Source of the DNA: Angiostrongylus vasorum | Lineage: Eukaryota; Nematoda; Chromadorea; Rhabditida; Metastrongylidae | Length of the DNA: 64,000 bases | Direction of reading: 5' to 3' | Assembly (NCBI GenBank): GCA_018806985.1 | Contig: JADANN010000349.1 | Span: 358,501 to 422,500, forward strand | Notes under the pieces: generated by a model | What the model saw: the letters and a program-made list of their open reading frames with translations, nothing else | Told to the model about the DNA's origin: nothing | The model's database searches: none | Shown: positions 49,830 through 60,399 of the stretch, in pieces | How positions within the stretch are numbered: the stretch's first letter is position 1 | Layout of the letters: each line of letters starts with the position of its first letter | Translations under genes and position numbers: made by a program

Positions 49830-51500
49830 CCCTCAAAGATACAGCGCACACCGTAAGTCATTAAAATCCAGCCGCCTATTTCATTGATCAGTGGCAATGG
49901 AAAGTTGAGGGAGAAATGATGTGAAATATAAACGTTTCAAAAAGCGTGTGCAAATGACGGCTATTACCACATACTGTACTACTATAGATAGCACTACAGA
50001 ATTACGGGTATACTATGTTTGTTAAGTAAATGACTCGATGACTCTATAATAACTCCCAGTGAGCTTTTATTTAGTATTTCCTTTTTTGCCGATACAAAGA
50101 ATCCTCTGTACTAATATTGCGTTTGCATTACAGTAAATAATGACCTCCCATTTAAGGCTTCGTAAACATCCTTAAGATTGTAATATCAACAACATTAATT
50201 TATGATGCTCTAATTCAATTATTTAAAACACCACTGCTGTTACCACGATAAGCTCTCTTATCAAAGTACACGGATCTTTCTATGCGAAAAGAAAAAGATC
50301 GAGGACATGGGAGAAGTTAACAACACCCATGTACTGTTTCAGAACATGCTAACAATGATAAACGACAAGAATCTCAAGCTAAGAAAGTGACCCCAATTGG
50401 AAACGGTCATTGGATTTCAGACATCGATCTGGATCCAGTTAAATGGAAATCGTCCTTGAAACATGTTGAATGTCATGCAAACGTCAACGATAGCACCCGT
50501 TGACGAATAGTCTTCTACAAGGGCGTGAATAATAGAGATGAACGTGACGGCAATGAGGGCACCACACCCACTGTTGACTAATCACTGGAACTAGCTATCC
50601 AGTAGTGACTAAACAAACAAAGTAAGGAATGAGTAGGCAGATATTAGGATATGAGGTGCACTTTGTTCTTTGGATCATAACCTATTAGTAATGACTGAAC
50701 AACCATTTTGTGGACTGGAGCAACATCCATGGAGAAAAGCCATTCGAATTTAAAAGAGACTCTTGTTTGTGTAACTCAATTCTTTTACAACATTTAAGCT
50801 ACTAACACAACATAATCACGCACGAAATAGTTTATTATTAGTTCTTTGACTAGCGTGGGACGTACACAGTAATAAAAATCGAAGGTAATTGTAATCGATG
50901 GATGCAGAAAATGCCCCAAAATATGAGGGCTAAAACCGGTCTGAGGTTGTCGGCTATTGATAATGGACAGCATGGGCGTACCGTCATCAACCATTCGCGC
51001 ACAGCCTTACCTACACCCACACAAAAGCACACTTCCGCGCAAACTGCGACCACGCAAGACGTATTAAGAGGCATTCTTCTTTCAAGAAAGAAATGTAGAG
51101 AACTTACGAGTAGACCGCTAGCTTGTTCGTTCATGTATTTCGTGACACATTGAAACACCATAACGGCCATTCAATAGGTTACCAACCGTTACGAAGATAA
51201 AGGTACTCTTAAAACATTTACAAATACTAGCGAAATCATAGCCAGACAGTACACTAGATAACCTTACGAAATCGATATAGTAGGACTGGAAACAATAACA
51301 GATTAACGGATTCATCTTAATAACAAGAAGGGAATCAGAATATTTTTTATAAAAGGATTGCTACAACAAAAAACAATATGTTCTGAATATGTAGGCTATG
51401 GTACTAGTCACCACCAGGGTGATCTAAGCATAGTGAGCTTACAGTAATAGAAAGTCATCTATTTTAACAGTTTTTCTTGACAATGCAAACCTATGCTCAC
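49830..51500. other. Intergenic, no confident gene
   Basis: A minus-strand mini-gene (51170-51108 joined to 51043-51011, 31 codons) can be drawn with good splice sites and an AATAAA at 50831-50836, but it is too short to defend. Otherwise the stretch is AT-rich and featureless. Confidence 0.35.
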
Positions 51501-51537
51501 CACTCTTCACTTTTAACAGTTACAAGAGGAAGTTAAC

Positions 51538-51543
51538 TTTATT
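51538..51543 (-). terminator. AATAAA polyadenylation signal of FOXRED1
   Basis: AATAAA on the minus strand, about 160 bp past the FOXRED1 stop codon. This is a normal nematode 3' UTR length. Confidence 0.55.
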
Positions 51544-51704
51544 TATCAGTACTTGCACAAATGCCTAGCGTTATCGAGAATATTACCTTATCTTTATTTT
51601 AATTTGGTCGTCTTTTCAACGAGAACCACTATGAAAGAAAAAAAAACAACGATAACAAAATAACTTGCAGGAAAGACTGCAGCACCTAGTGCTAAACTAG
51701 AATT

Positions 51705-54700
51705 TTAATTAACGAAACAATCTCGGAGTCTGTCCATCTTGACAATCCGTCTCATATCGAATTTTCGAAGATTTATATTTACATAGGCTCCTTCGAATAA
51801 TCGTTCAGCGAAAGCTCGACCTGCCGCGAGGGAATGCATCGCACTTCTGCAACAGAATGCTGTAAATCATTTAGATATCTGTTATTCCACAGCTTACCAT
51901 CAAAATCAATTCTATTCACGATATCTTTCCTCTATTCCTTTTTCTGACAACCAATAAGGGTTTTTAAGGCTACCACTACGACATAAGTTTTAATAAATTT
52001 TCTCCTACTCAAGATTTTTTGTTAAGCAATCCATTCTTCTAAAGCATTACAAATGCTGACACACGTCCACCATAAAAAGCATAACTCGACCTCTAGCACA
52101 AACCTGAGCAGAAAGGCTTTCACAATACCTTGAAGTTACGATGTCGTCAAAGCAACAGAAGAGAAGGAAAGTGTGCACAAAACAAACAGGTATGTATGCG
52201 TATATATGTAAATATATATGTAACTTCAAGCCTCACCGGTCTCCAAATCCACATAACATGTAAAGATTTTGATACAACGGATGTTCACCTATTACTGGAC
52301 CACTGTCGAAGGTGTTAACATCCTGGAACCCACACCAAGCCGATTTTATCTGGAATAAGGTGATTATTATTTCCTCGAAAGAAGCTAATGAAAAGCAAAA
52401 AACACTCAAATTAGTAAAAGTGTGGTGTAAAAAAATTAACGTTCAATGGCCGAATAGGAGTACTTTATACTCGCCTTTGCAGTTTGGAATAGAGGCACTC
52501 GTCGCACAAGAGGTGGCCAGATTTTCTCATAAAATTCGTCATAATCTACTTCAAAAGATTCCTCTTCGTTTACATTCTCCTCTCCTTGCATCTGAGCTCG
52601 GCTTACAACAAACGTATGTCCAACATCAACTTGTCGACAGTGAATACCGGATGGATCCACTAGCAATGGCATGTCTACGGGAACATCTGGAGCATGGATA
52701 ACGAAGTTCGTACGTTTCCTGGGACGCACTGGAACTGGGACAGCGAGCAACCCATCACCCTTGCCTAAAACGGTCATCACAATAGATTCCTTCAAAAATA
52801 AATCTAAAAAGAGATTTCCATCTGGAAATTAAGTAGGAGATTTCCTTTTCAAAGACAACTACGCATGATGTAAAACAATACAATCGTAAACGGTTAACAG
52901 TTCCCAGGATCGACTTTTCTATTAACCTCGGCATTGGAATATGAAAGCGTCGTTTTCTTGTTCAGCAATCGCGAGGTTGTTAAACAGCATACATTTATTT
53001 TGACTTATTATTTACTGCCTACTCTTTTTAGCGGCAGGTTATGCGTTGCGAAATATAACTTTAATGATGCTGAGATATTTGCAAAACTCTGGACCGCAGG
53101 TGCCTATGGTGGGGAACGAACGCGCTATTGTCCTTTCCGGGGAGTAGCGCGTTCACCACCACACCATGCGGGTCCTTCGTTTCGCCTGTCTCTCAGCTAG
53201 TTCTATCGATCTTCTGCCGTCAGCAATCACCCGTCAACGGGATTGATCTGGGAGCCCAAATCGGCATTGAACCCAGTTAAGCTGAGGCTATAGTTATAAT
53301 CACAATTTTGACTTATTATTTACTGCCTACTCTTTTTAGCGGCAGGTTATGCGTTGCGAAATATAACTTTAATGATGCTGAGATATTTGCAAAACTCTGG
53401 ACCGCAGGTGCCTATGGTGGGGAACGAACGCGCTATTGTCCTTTCCGGGGAGGGGAAGATCGATAGAACTAGCTGAGAGACAGGCGAAACGAAGGACCCG
53501 CATGGTGTGGTGGTGAACGCGCTACTCCCCCGGAAAGGACAATAGCGCGTTCGTTACCCCACCATAGGCACCTGCGGTCCAGAGTTTTGCAAATATCTCA
53601 GCATCATTAAAGTTATATTTCGCAACGCATAACCTGCCGCTAAAAAGAGTAGGCAGTAAATAATAAGTCAAAATTGTGATTATAACTATAGCCTCAGCTT
53701 AACTGGGTTCAATGCCGATTTGGGCTCCCCAGATCAATCCCGTTGACGGGTGATTGCTGACGGCAGAAGATCGATAGAACTAGCTGAGAGACAGGCGAAA
53801 CGAAGGACCCGCATGGTGTGGTGGTGAACGCGCTACTCCCCGGAAAGGACAATAGCGCGTTCGTTCCCCACCATAGGCACCTGCGGTCCAGAGTTTTGCA
53901 AATATCTCAGCATCATTAAAGTTATATTTCGCAACGCATAACCCTGCCGCTAAAAAGAGTAGGCAGTAAATAATAAGTCAAAATTGTGATTATAACTATA
54001 GCCTCAGCTTAACTGGGTTCAATGCCGATTTGGGCTCCCAGATCAATCCCGTTGACGGGTGATTGCTGACGGCAGAAGATCGATAGAACTAGCTGAGAGA
54101 CAGGCGAAACGAAGGACCCGCATGGTGTGGTGGTGAACGCGCTACTCCCCGGAAAGGACAATAGCGCGTTCGTTCCCCCACCATAGGCACCTGCGGTCCA
54201 GAGTTTTGCAAATATCTCAGCATCATTAAAGCATACATTTACTTCCATACAAAAACACAGTACAATACAACAGTAGCTGACGTTTCGGCAGTATCGCCTT
54301 CTTCAGAGCCGCTTTTTACGTGCCTTCCCATGAGGAAGAAAAAAAGCGGCTCTGAAGAAGGCGATACTGCCGAAACGTCAGCTACTGTTGTATTGTACTG
54401 TGTTTTTGTATGGAAGTAAATGTATGCTGTTTAACAACCTCGCGATTGCTGAACAAGAAAACGACGCGTAAACGGTTAACTTCTCATTAATGAAAACATT
54501 TCTCCTGCTTCTAATTCCACCCGCTCATTATGAGTGACCTCCCGAGAAATAAAACCAGATGTAAAAGCTAACATCAACAGTAACTAGTACCAATTCCGGC
54601 TAATTCAGCGATTTTGCCCGCCCATGGGTCAGCCGCATTTACAATAACGTGGGCTCGGATAGGTCGTGATGATGTGCCAGACATCTGCGGTCGAACTAAT

Positions 54701-57700
54701 ACTCCAGTAATCCGCTGTGATCTCAGCTTTTCCTGATCGGCTATCTCGTGATCCTCCATTGCATGAGGATCAGCTCTATTTCGATGTCGTTCAAATTGAA
54801 AGTTTTCAACTTCGCCCTTGACATACTATAAAACGCATTCACTATGGAAAAATCCATAATTCCAGAAAAAAAGAGTGCGCACAATAAAACCACCTGTACT
54901 CCCAGCGTGACATTCTTCTCACGAATAGCTGATAGTAGCTGCCATGTATCAAATGTTCCCTCATTCTCAAGCCCTGAACCAGATACAATAAAATGTGGTG
55001 GGCCAAATAACTGAAGGCCTAAACAAGGGTCAACTAACCTAGGCTCCCAAAAAGAACATCTTCAAAATCCATGAAGGGAAAGCGAGCTTTCAGCTCATCT
55101 TTACTCAAAAGGGCAACACAAGCGCCCTTATCAAGCTGAATTCTCCAGTTCTTCCTCATTTCCTCTATTTCAGAGTCAGTCCGAGCAAGGTAAAGGAATC
55201 CATTAGGAAGAAGATTTATATCTGGAGTAGCATTGTCTAAAAAAAAATAAAACCGTGATCGTTGATCTCAAACGCTCCCACCCAACTCTTTAGTACTGAC
55301 CAACCTAAAATACGAAGGTGTTCTCCCGCATGACGAAGAAACTCGGCGGTGAATAAAGACATCTCGATGTGCTCAGGAATTGAAAATTGTTGAGATATTG
55401 CACCAACTGAGAGCATTGTTGAGCATTGGTTGAACTTGTCGTTATTTTCCACAACGACCACTTTAAAATCTTCATCTCGAAAGCGCTCCTTTAGCCAATA
55501 GGCAACTGATGATCCTGTTAAACCACCACCAATAATGACGACCTCGGCATGAAATGGAAACAGTTCGTAATCCAGCGTAGATTGCTTCATATGAGCGATC
55601 GGATTACGCCGCTGATATGCATCTATGCGAGCCTATATGATGGAAAAACTACATTTTAGCAATGAATAAAAAATTTGGCTTTCCTTCGGATACAAGTGGA
55701 AAATTGAATGAAGGAAGATTTTTACTCCATTTCCTTTCTAATTAACCTTGTACAGAAACTCTGCCCGCCTAGAATCAAGAAAAAAAAGCTAAGCCACCCT
55801 ACGTGAAATATAACCTCATGATAAGTTGCGAACACGGCCGTTGGCTTTCATCACAATAACTGAATAACCAACTAATCACCGAAAAGCAATACGCTGGCTT
55901 TGTGGACGCATACGTTAGAACGACTATTAGTTGACCATGCGCTCATAGATAATACTAAAAAGCAACCTGTCCTATCTTTTCATAGAAAACCAAGCCAAAA
56001 ACAATTCTTGATCAAAACGGAACAACTTACTTAAACACTTGGACTTGGACGGCTTATCTTCACGAGTTGTATGGACCCAATCACGTTTTACCTTCGTTTG
56101 TTTGCCTCGCTGCCGCCATCCATGGTCGTGATTTGATTCGATCATGGTGGCGAATGCGAGTCATATACATCATATGCCCTGTTGAACAACTACAACTCCG
56201 AATCCAGATGTTTGAATTTATTTACGAACACGTCCCCAAAGTGTAAGTAATCGTCCTAGAGTACGCTTGCACCCTTGTGGAATCCACTCTAAGTTCTTTT
56301 CGTCCATTTGTCATCTGTTCTTCTCACTTTACGACCGCCCTATCCATGTTTCGCTATCGATGTGGATTCCCATGTGTTCGAAGATGAGATAGATTTCGTA
56401 GATCAGAGCTTCGCATTCCAGCTAGCTGTTGTGTATGCTTGTTATGTTTCACAAAACATCGTCCCCGCACTCTGTGAGCAATGCGCTGTATTCTTGACGT
56501 TGTTGAAGTATCAGCTCACGTCTCTGCTGCATAATAGAACGCCGGGTAAACTGCTGAATCGAAAAGGTGAGCGCAGCTTTTTCGGGTTCAATATTTGGTC
56601 GCTGGTTTCCTTGAAAGGCCCGAATGCAGTTCATGCTGTTCTTCTTCTTCCGTCCAATTCCTACTTCATGTTTCTCTCAATGTTCATTGAGCATCCAAGG
56701 TATATGTACAAGGTGGTCTCTGTAATTAGCGAACCACCCAGTTTCATATGCTCGCCTTAGCACCATAGGTTTTTCACGTACTGGATCTTCTTTCGATGTA
56801 TGCATAATCCTATTCTTTTTTCCCGCTTCGCTGAGCTCACTGATCATCGCCTCTGCTTCATTGGGTCTTCTTGACGATTGACGATATCGCCGGCCAAATA
56901 AAGATTTTGTGGGAATTCTCCACGAAAACGTATGCTTTTCTCATCCCAATCGAGTGGTTTGACGAACCCGTTTCCTACGACTATTGTAAAATGAAGGGCA
57001 GATGTAGCACACTGGTTAGAGGCGCTCCGCAATAAAGATGGTATCGATCTCGCAACCCAAGCTCACCAAACCTTCCATCTGTCCGCGGTCGGCAAATTGG
57101 TGCAAGTCTTTTCTGGGAGGACAGAAACACTAACTCGATACATCGGTAGGCAACCGCGAGTCAATGTGTAGGTCAGATACGCATTCAACCACCAAACACT
57201 TAATTGTAAGATTTCAATGAAAAAGATGTATTTTCGTGATGCAGTCCCAGTAACAGTCATATAGAGTTGTTATGTAAGACGGCTCCACTCCTTGATCGAC
57301 GAGCGTTAGTAGGATTGTATTCGTTTCCACATAATCAATGGCTTTTAGTCGTCAGTAAAGGTTGGAACAAGAGGCAGATAGTACTCGCAACAGACTCCTA
57401 TGACCAGTGATGCAGTTCCAGAATGTGGTCCACACGCCAGAATCGCTGTATGTACTCTGCTTGCTCAACTGGTTGTGTAGCAAAATATGCCTTCGATGTG
57501 CCCAAAGAAAAATAATTTTTTGCGAACACCTTGTACAGTACACTCAGCAAGCAAATTGGACGATAGTTCTGAAGATCTCTTCGATCACCAATCTTAGGTA
57601 CGATGACCGTACGTGACGTCCGCCACAGATTTGGGACTTTTTTTTTGGTAGGATGTCACAGCGGTTGTGGGAAGTACACGGAAATTGAGGCTTCCAACTC

Positions 57701-59963
57701 TAAAAAAAGTTGGCTGTGATAGTATCGGATCCTGGAGCTGTTCCTTTTTGCATGCTTTCCATCCCAACGAGAAACTCATTAGAATTCCACGTGGTTTTTC
57801 TTCAGCGAGAACTTCTGTGTCCCACAATGGGAATGTGGAACGAAAAAAGTAGTATAGAACTCCTCCGTTATCGATTCCGATATTACGACGGGAAGTTCTA
57901 GTAACCTCATCTTCATTCATCAGTTTTGACGGCGGAAAATTATATTTGCACAAGTACTGACAGAATTTCTAGTGACTGCTTTTTTTGTGCTTCTTCTAAC
58001 AGTTTCTTCTGCCTGTACCGAAGAAGAACTTCATGGGAAGCTTTTCTGCAACTGGCATCTATTATTAGCCGTGTCGGGGGTGTTGCAGTAAGATAAAGCC
58101 TCAGTTTGATTCTCCCTCGAACTTTCTGGTGGTGATGGAGATGCGATCTGATCATGTTGCTTGAAGAACTAAAGCAAATTTGGAACAACTTTTACGTCCT
58201 TCCATAAGCAACTCGTAGCCTTCGATTAGGTCTTCCTTCACCTGCTCGTCACGCATGGATAGGATTTCGCTCAGAATGTTCTAATCATATACAGCTGGAC
58301 TTTTTTCTTCTTGGTCGATGACAAGGATTTCTTCCCGGCTTACTGCTGAATCCAGTCGTCGCGCAAGAAGGGGGGTGATCGCAGGAAATACCGAATGATG
58401 GGACTAGCGATGTGTCAAGTAGACACCAACCATCTTCTATTTGCCTGAACATGGTCGATCTTCGCATGAGTCGTGTCGTGAGGAGACTGCCATGAACAAG
58501 GCAAAGCTTTCTTCAGTAAAAACGAGTTTCCATGGAAGAGGAGTGTTGCAGACAGGAGTCCTACTACAACGAGTGGACAACAAAGCCTAAGCCACCGAAA
58601 TTTCAACAAAGGTCCATTGCTCAATTGCCTCATGTCGGTTGCTTTGCTTCTTGTTCCTTGTAAAGCGACCACATGAAATTCAAAGCGACTTGTGGTTTCC
58701 AGAACAGCAGGAAGAAAGGCGTCTGAAGAGAGCGTTCTAATACTATACATGCACACTAAGAAACAATCTCCATGGCCTGTCGTCTGTGTAAGCCAAATCC
58801 GGTTGTAGTGACGTCCTGCGCAATATGAGATTTTATGGCGTCTCACCGCCTAATGTCACAGATGGGAGCCCCTGGTGTGAGTACTGGTGCTCGCCCATTG
58901 CTGACTGCGCAATTTAATCTGCTTTGGAGTGAAGACTTAATCTTGCAGGGGATTTCCACGTCTTCATCAGTATATGTATCCAAAAGAAGTATGCGTTCGG
59001 CAACGATTCCTTCATTCGGTTTTCGCACTAGCTGATCAGGACACTATTTTAAAACCGAGATCAAAAATCAAAGTATGAATGAAAAAATGACCGACCGCTC
59101 AAAGACAATGTGAAAGCCGAAATAAAAAACGGAACAACAGTCGATAAATATACTTCATTAGATAGTGTTTTATCTTTTGCGAGGAGTAAAAGCGTAAAGG
59201 ATAAGTGGTTCGGCGTTGATCAATTCCTAAGGTATGTGCCATGCAATCGACTTAGCAAGCATTGCTAGAGATGACTGAATGCATATTTGGCTTGTACAAT
59301 GACTCATGGTGGTCTACCGATGTACCGAGCCAATGCTGCTACCCTCCCAAACAAATATGGTACCAAATTGCCGACCCCGGAGAGATGAAAGGCTTGGTGA
59401 GCCGTGGGCGCGGGAATCGATCCCACGTGTGCATTGCACGGCGCCTCCGACCACTGCGCCACATGCGCCCTGTGGAAATTATTAACCACTTCATCTAATG
59501 CTTATTCTTTTTTTTTCATGGCAGAGTATGCTGTGAAATATAACTACAGTGATGCTGAGACGTTTATAAAAAACACTATAAAACGGCTGAGAGAAAGGCC
59601 GAGACGAAGGACCCGCATGGTGTGGTGGTGAACGCGTTAGCTACCGGAAAGGTAATAGGGCGCTTGCCACCGCAGGCACCTGCAGTCCGAAATTTTATAG
59701 AAATTCCGGCATCATTGTGGAAATTAGATTTCAACTGCATCAAACTCAATAGTAATAAAGGTAAGATTTAACCGACACACCTCCTCGTATCGGCGTCTCC
59801 ATCGTCTGAAGTCGTATGTTAAACCGTGCCATGTTCGTTTCAAATAGTCTTCGCCAGGCTCATAATGTCGTTCGTTTTCAAACGTTTGCCAGTGGCTTGG
59901 AATAGAAAAATGAATACGTCGAAGCGATTGCTGCAAGCAACGATGTACTTGCGTTACGAGCAT
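51705..59963 (-). CDS. FOXRED1: FOXRED1 orthologue, FAD-dependent oxidoreductase (complex I assembly), complete
   Basis: Eight coding exons: 59963-59781, 55632-55305, 55236-55039, 54973-54894, 54825-54591, 52764-52475, 52349-52237 and 51846-51705, about 522 residues (human 486). All exon phases join cleanly. In order: a basic, acid-free N-terminus suited to mitochondrial import; an FAD-binding beta-alpha-beta with VVIIGGGLTGSSVAYWL (GxGxxG); LSVGAISQQFS; LLPNGFLYLA; LENEGTFDTW; HVIVNAADPWAGKIAELAG; PVRPRKR; a D-F..KIWPPL..RVP block; AWCGFQDVNTFDSGPVIG; and the C-terminal AAGRAFAE helix. These align in order with human FOXRED1, a DAO-type mitochondrial flavoprotein required for respiratory complex I assembly. 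The family's GFSGHG turn is GFGDRS here. The start is the ATG 15 bases after GATTTTCAG; another in-frame ATG at 59993 lies before that acceptor. Intron 1 (4.1 kb) and intron 5 (1.8 kb) are filled with repeats. Intron 6 is GC-AG. Confidence 0.92.
52350..52474 (-). other. FOXRED1 intron 6, GC-AG type
   Basis: Exon 6 ends ..CAAACTGCAAAG and the intron begins GCGAGT; the intron ends CTTATTCCAG. Only this boundary keeps phase 0 and gives the family-length join FQTAK|IKSAW. The nearest GT donor (GTATAA, four bases later) breaks the frame. Confidence 0.75.
52899..54466. mobile_element. Foldback-type element, 1.57 kb, in FOXRED1 intron 5
   Basis: It is bracketed by a perfect 14-bp direct repeat CGTAAACGGTTAAC (52885-52898 and 54467-54480), a likely target-site duplication. 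Outer inverted arms of about 50 bp match perfectly (52948-52998 against 54416-54466, starting GCGTCGTTTTCTTGTTCAGC). Before the left arm lies an unpaired 48-bp end (AGTTCCCAGGATCG..), as in the 3.9-kb element. The interior holds a 306-bp unit in five whole or partial copies: plus at 53001-53306 and 53307-53453, minus at about 53456-53676, 53677-53982 and 53983-54229, so both halves can fold back on each other. A further perfect hairpin lies at 54227-54429. No transposase frame is present. Confidence 0.8.
54227..54429. repeat. Perfect hairpin, arms of about 88 bp
   Basis: The left arm (54229-54315, GCATACATTTACTTCC .. AGAGCCGCTTTTT) is followed by a loop of about 23 bases and its exact reverse complement (54339-54429). 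The same arm sequence, diverged, forms the arms of the 3.94-4.86 kb element. Confidence 0.9.
56040..58850 (-). mobile_element. RTE-type LINE, near full-length but decayed, inside FOXRED1 intron 1
   Basis: Reading down the minus strand: the endonuclease start (SIRTLSSDAFLPAVLE..FHVVALQGTRSKATD, about 58.75-58.6 kb); reverse transcriptase (TVIVPKIGDRRDLQ then NYRPICLLSVLYK, about 57.6-57.5 kb); the DYVETNTILLTLVDQGV segment at about 57.3 kb; after an interruption, PLDWDEKSIRFRGEF and LYLAGDIV (the catalytic FADD box is replaced) at about 56.95 kb; and the same 3' end as the 0.1-1.1 kb copy. Frameshifts and stops are frequent, so it is inactive. A SINE (about 56993-57202) interrupts the reverse transcriptase. 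The element lies on the sense strand of the host gene. Confidence 0.85.
56993..57202 (+). mobile_element. tRNA-derived SINE nested in the RTE LINE
   Basis: Box A-like GTAGCACACTGGTTAGAGGC and box B-like GGTATCGATCTCGC form the tRNA head. The body follows with AAGCTCACCAAACCTTCCATC, GCGGTCGGCAA and ACTCGATACATCGG. The body matches the minus-strand copy at 59.27-59.475 kb. Flanks show ATTGTAAAAT (56983) and ATTGTAAGAT (57203), possible degraded target-site duplications. Confidence 0.7.
58853..59270. other. Intronic sequence, nothing recognised
   Basis: A minus frame at 58843-59028 (..GIVAERILLLDTYTDEDVE..) directly precedes the LINE endonuclease. It could be 5' LINE sequence, but I cannot place it in the family. 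Confidence 0.35.
59270..59475 (-). mobile_element. tRNA-derived SINE
   Basis: On the minus strand it begins with box A-like GTGGCGCAGTGGTCGGAGGC, then box B-like GGGATCGATTCCCGCG. The body has GGCTCACCAAGCCTTTCATC, GGGGTCGGCAA and GCTCGGTACATCGG, as at 57.0 kb. This is the best-preserved head of the three copies. It lies in FOXRED1 intron 1. Confidence 0.75.
59510..59735. mobile_element. Palindromic MITE-like element, relic of the foldback unit
   Basis: The arms GAAATATAACTACAGTGATGCTGAGA (59536-59561) and the inverted ..CCGGCATCATTGTGGAAATTAGATTTC (59708-59732) face each other. The centre carries the inverted block CGAGACGAAGGACCCGCATG / GTGGTGGTGAACGCGTTAG known from the 53-54 kb units. 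It is a short, diverged, rearranged copy, ending about 45 bp from FOXRED1 exon 1. Confidence 0.65.
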
Positions 59964-60133
59964 AACAAAAAGACAAATCCTGAAAATCTGCATGTCACAT
60001 GTGTATAAGCGTCGACATCTAAGCGAAACACAACAAGAGACAAAGCAGTGGTGGCATATTGAAACCGACTGTCCTTTAACCTCGACATGGTCAATCAATA
60101 TGTGTTTAAATTGTTGAGCTTACACGAAGGTCG

Positions 60134-60394
60134 TTATATAACATTTATTAGGCTAACGTTTTTGGCGACCTCGTCTTCATGAGAACCCGATGACCCGAGT
60201 CGATGGTTCACAGTTTTCGATTCTCTATTGAAGAAGACCCGATTCGATCGATATGAAGATGGACGCCAGCCACATCGAGAAGACGAGCAAGTGGTGGACG
60301 ATCGACTTGGATCCATCGGCTTAGGCTCTGATGATGAAGACGAAGACGTTGAAACTTTAGCCGAATAAACTTTGTACAGCAACCTTTGTGTAAG
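60134..60394 (-). CDS. Ser-rich terminal exon of an unidentified gene
   Basis: An 86-codon exon after AAATTGTTCAG, opening LTQRLLYKVYSAKVS, then a Ser-run (SSSSSSEPKPMDPSRSS), further Ser/Arg-rich sequence (..RPSSYRSNRVFFNRESK..) and a TAA. The composition suggests a disordered C-terminus. AATAAA overlaps the end of the frame (60144-60149). The stop lies about 170 bp upstream of the FOXRED1 start on the same strand, a spacing usual for nematode operons. Upstream exons of this gene were not found in 60.4-61.2 kb. A competing minus frame through the same DNA (60208-60483) is also open, which lowers confidence. No homologue recognised. Confidence 0.4.
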   Translation of the reverse strand, partial: LTQRLLYKVYSAKVSTSSSSSSEPKPMDPSRSSTTCSSSRCGWRPSSYRSNRVFFNRESKTVNHRLGSSGSHEDEVAKNVSLINVI

Positions 60395-60399
60395 CTGAA

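Noticed and set aside
50335..50342. CTGTTTCA, the nematode piRNA upstream motif.
   Set aside because: A single 8-mer match is expected by chance in 64 kb, and no cluster of motifs surrounds it.
51011..51170. A 31-codon two-exon gene (starts MAVMVFQCVTKYMNEQ).
   Set aside because: Good donor and acceptor sites and a nearby AATAAA, but the product is too short and no family is recognised.
52312..52701. 129-codon plus-strand frame.
   Set aside because: It is antisense to FOXRED1 exons 6 and 7, whose minus-strand frame aligns with the family.
54009..54248. Minus-strand 79-codon frame (NDAEIFAKLWTAGAYGG..) and its twin at 52934-53200.
   Set aside because: Both are translations of the 306-bp foldback unit; the frame shifts between otherwise near-identical copies.
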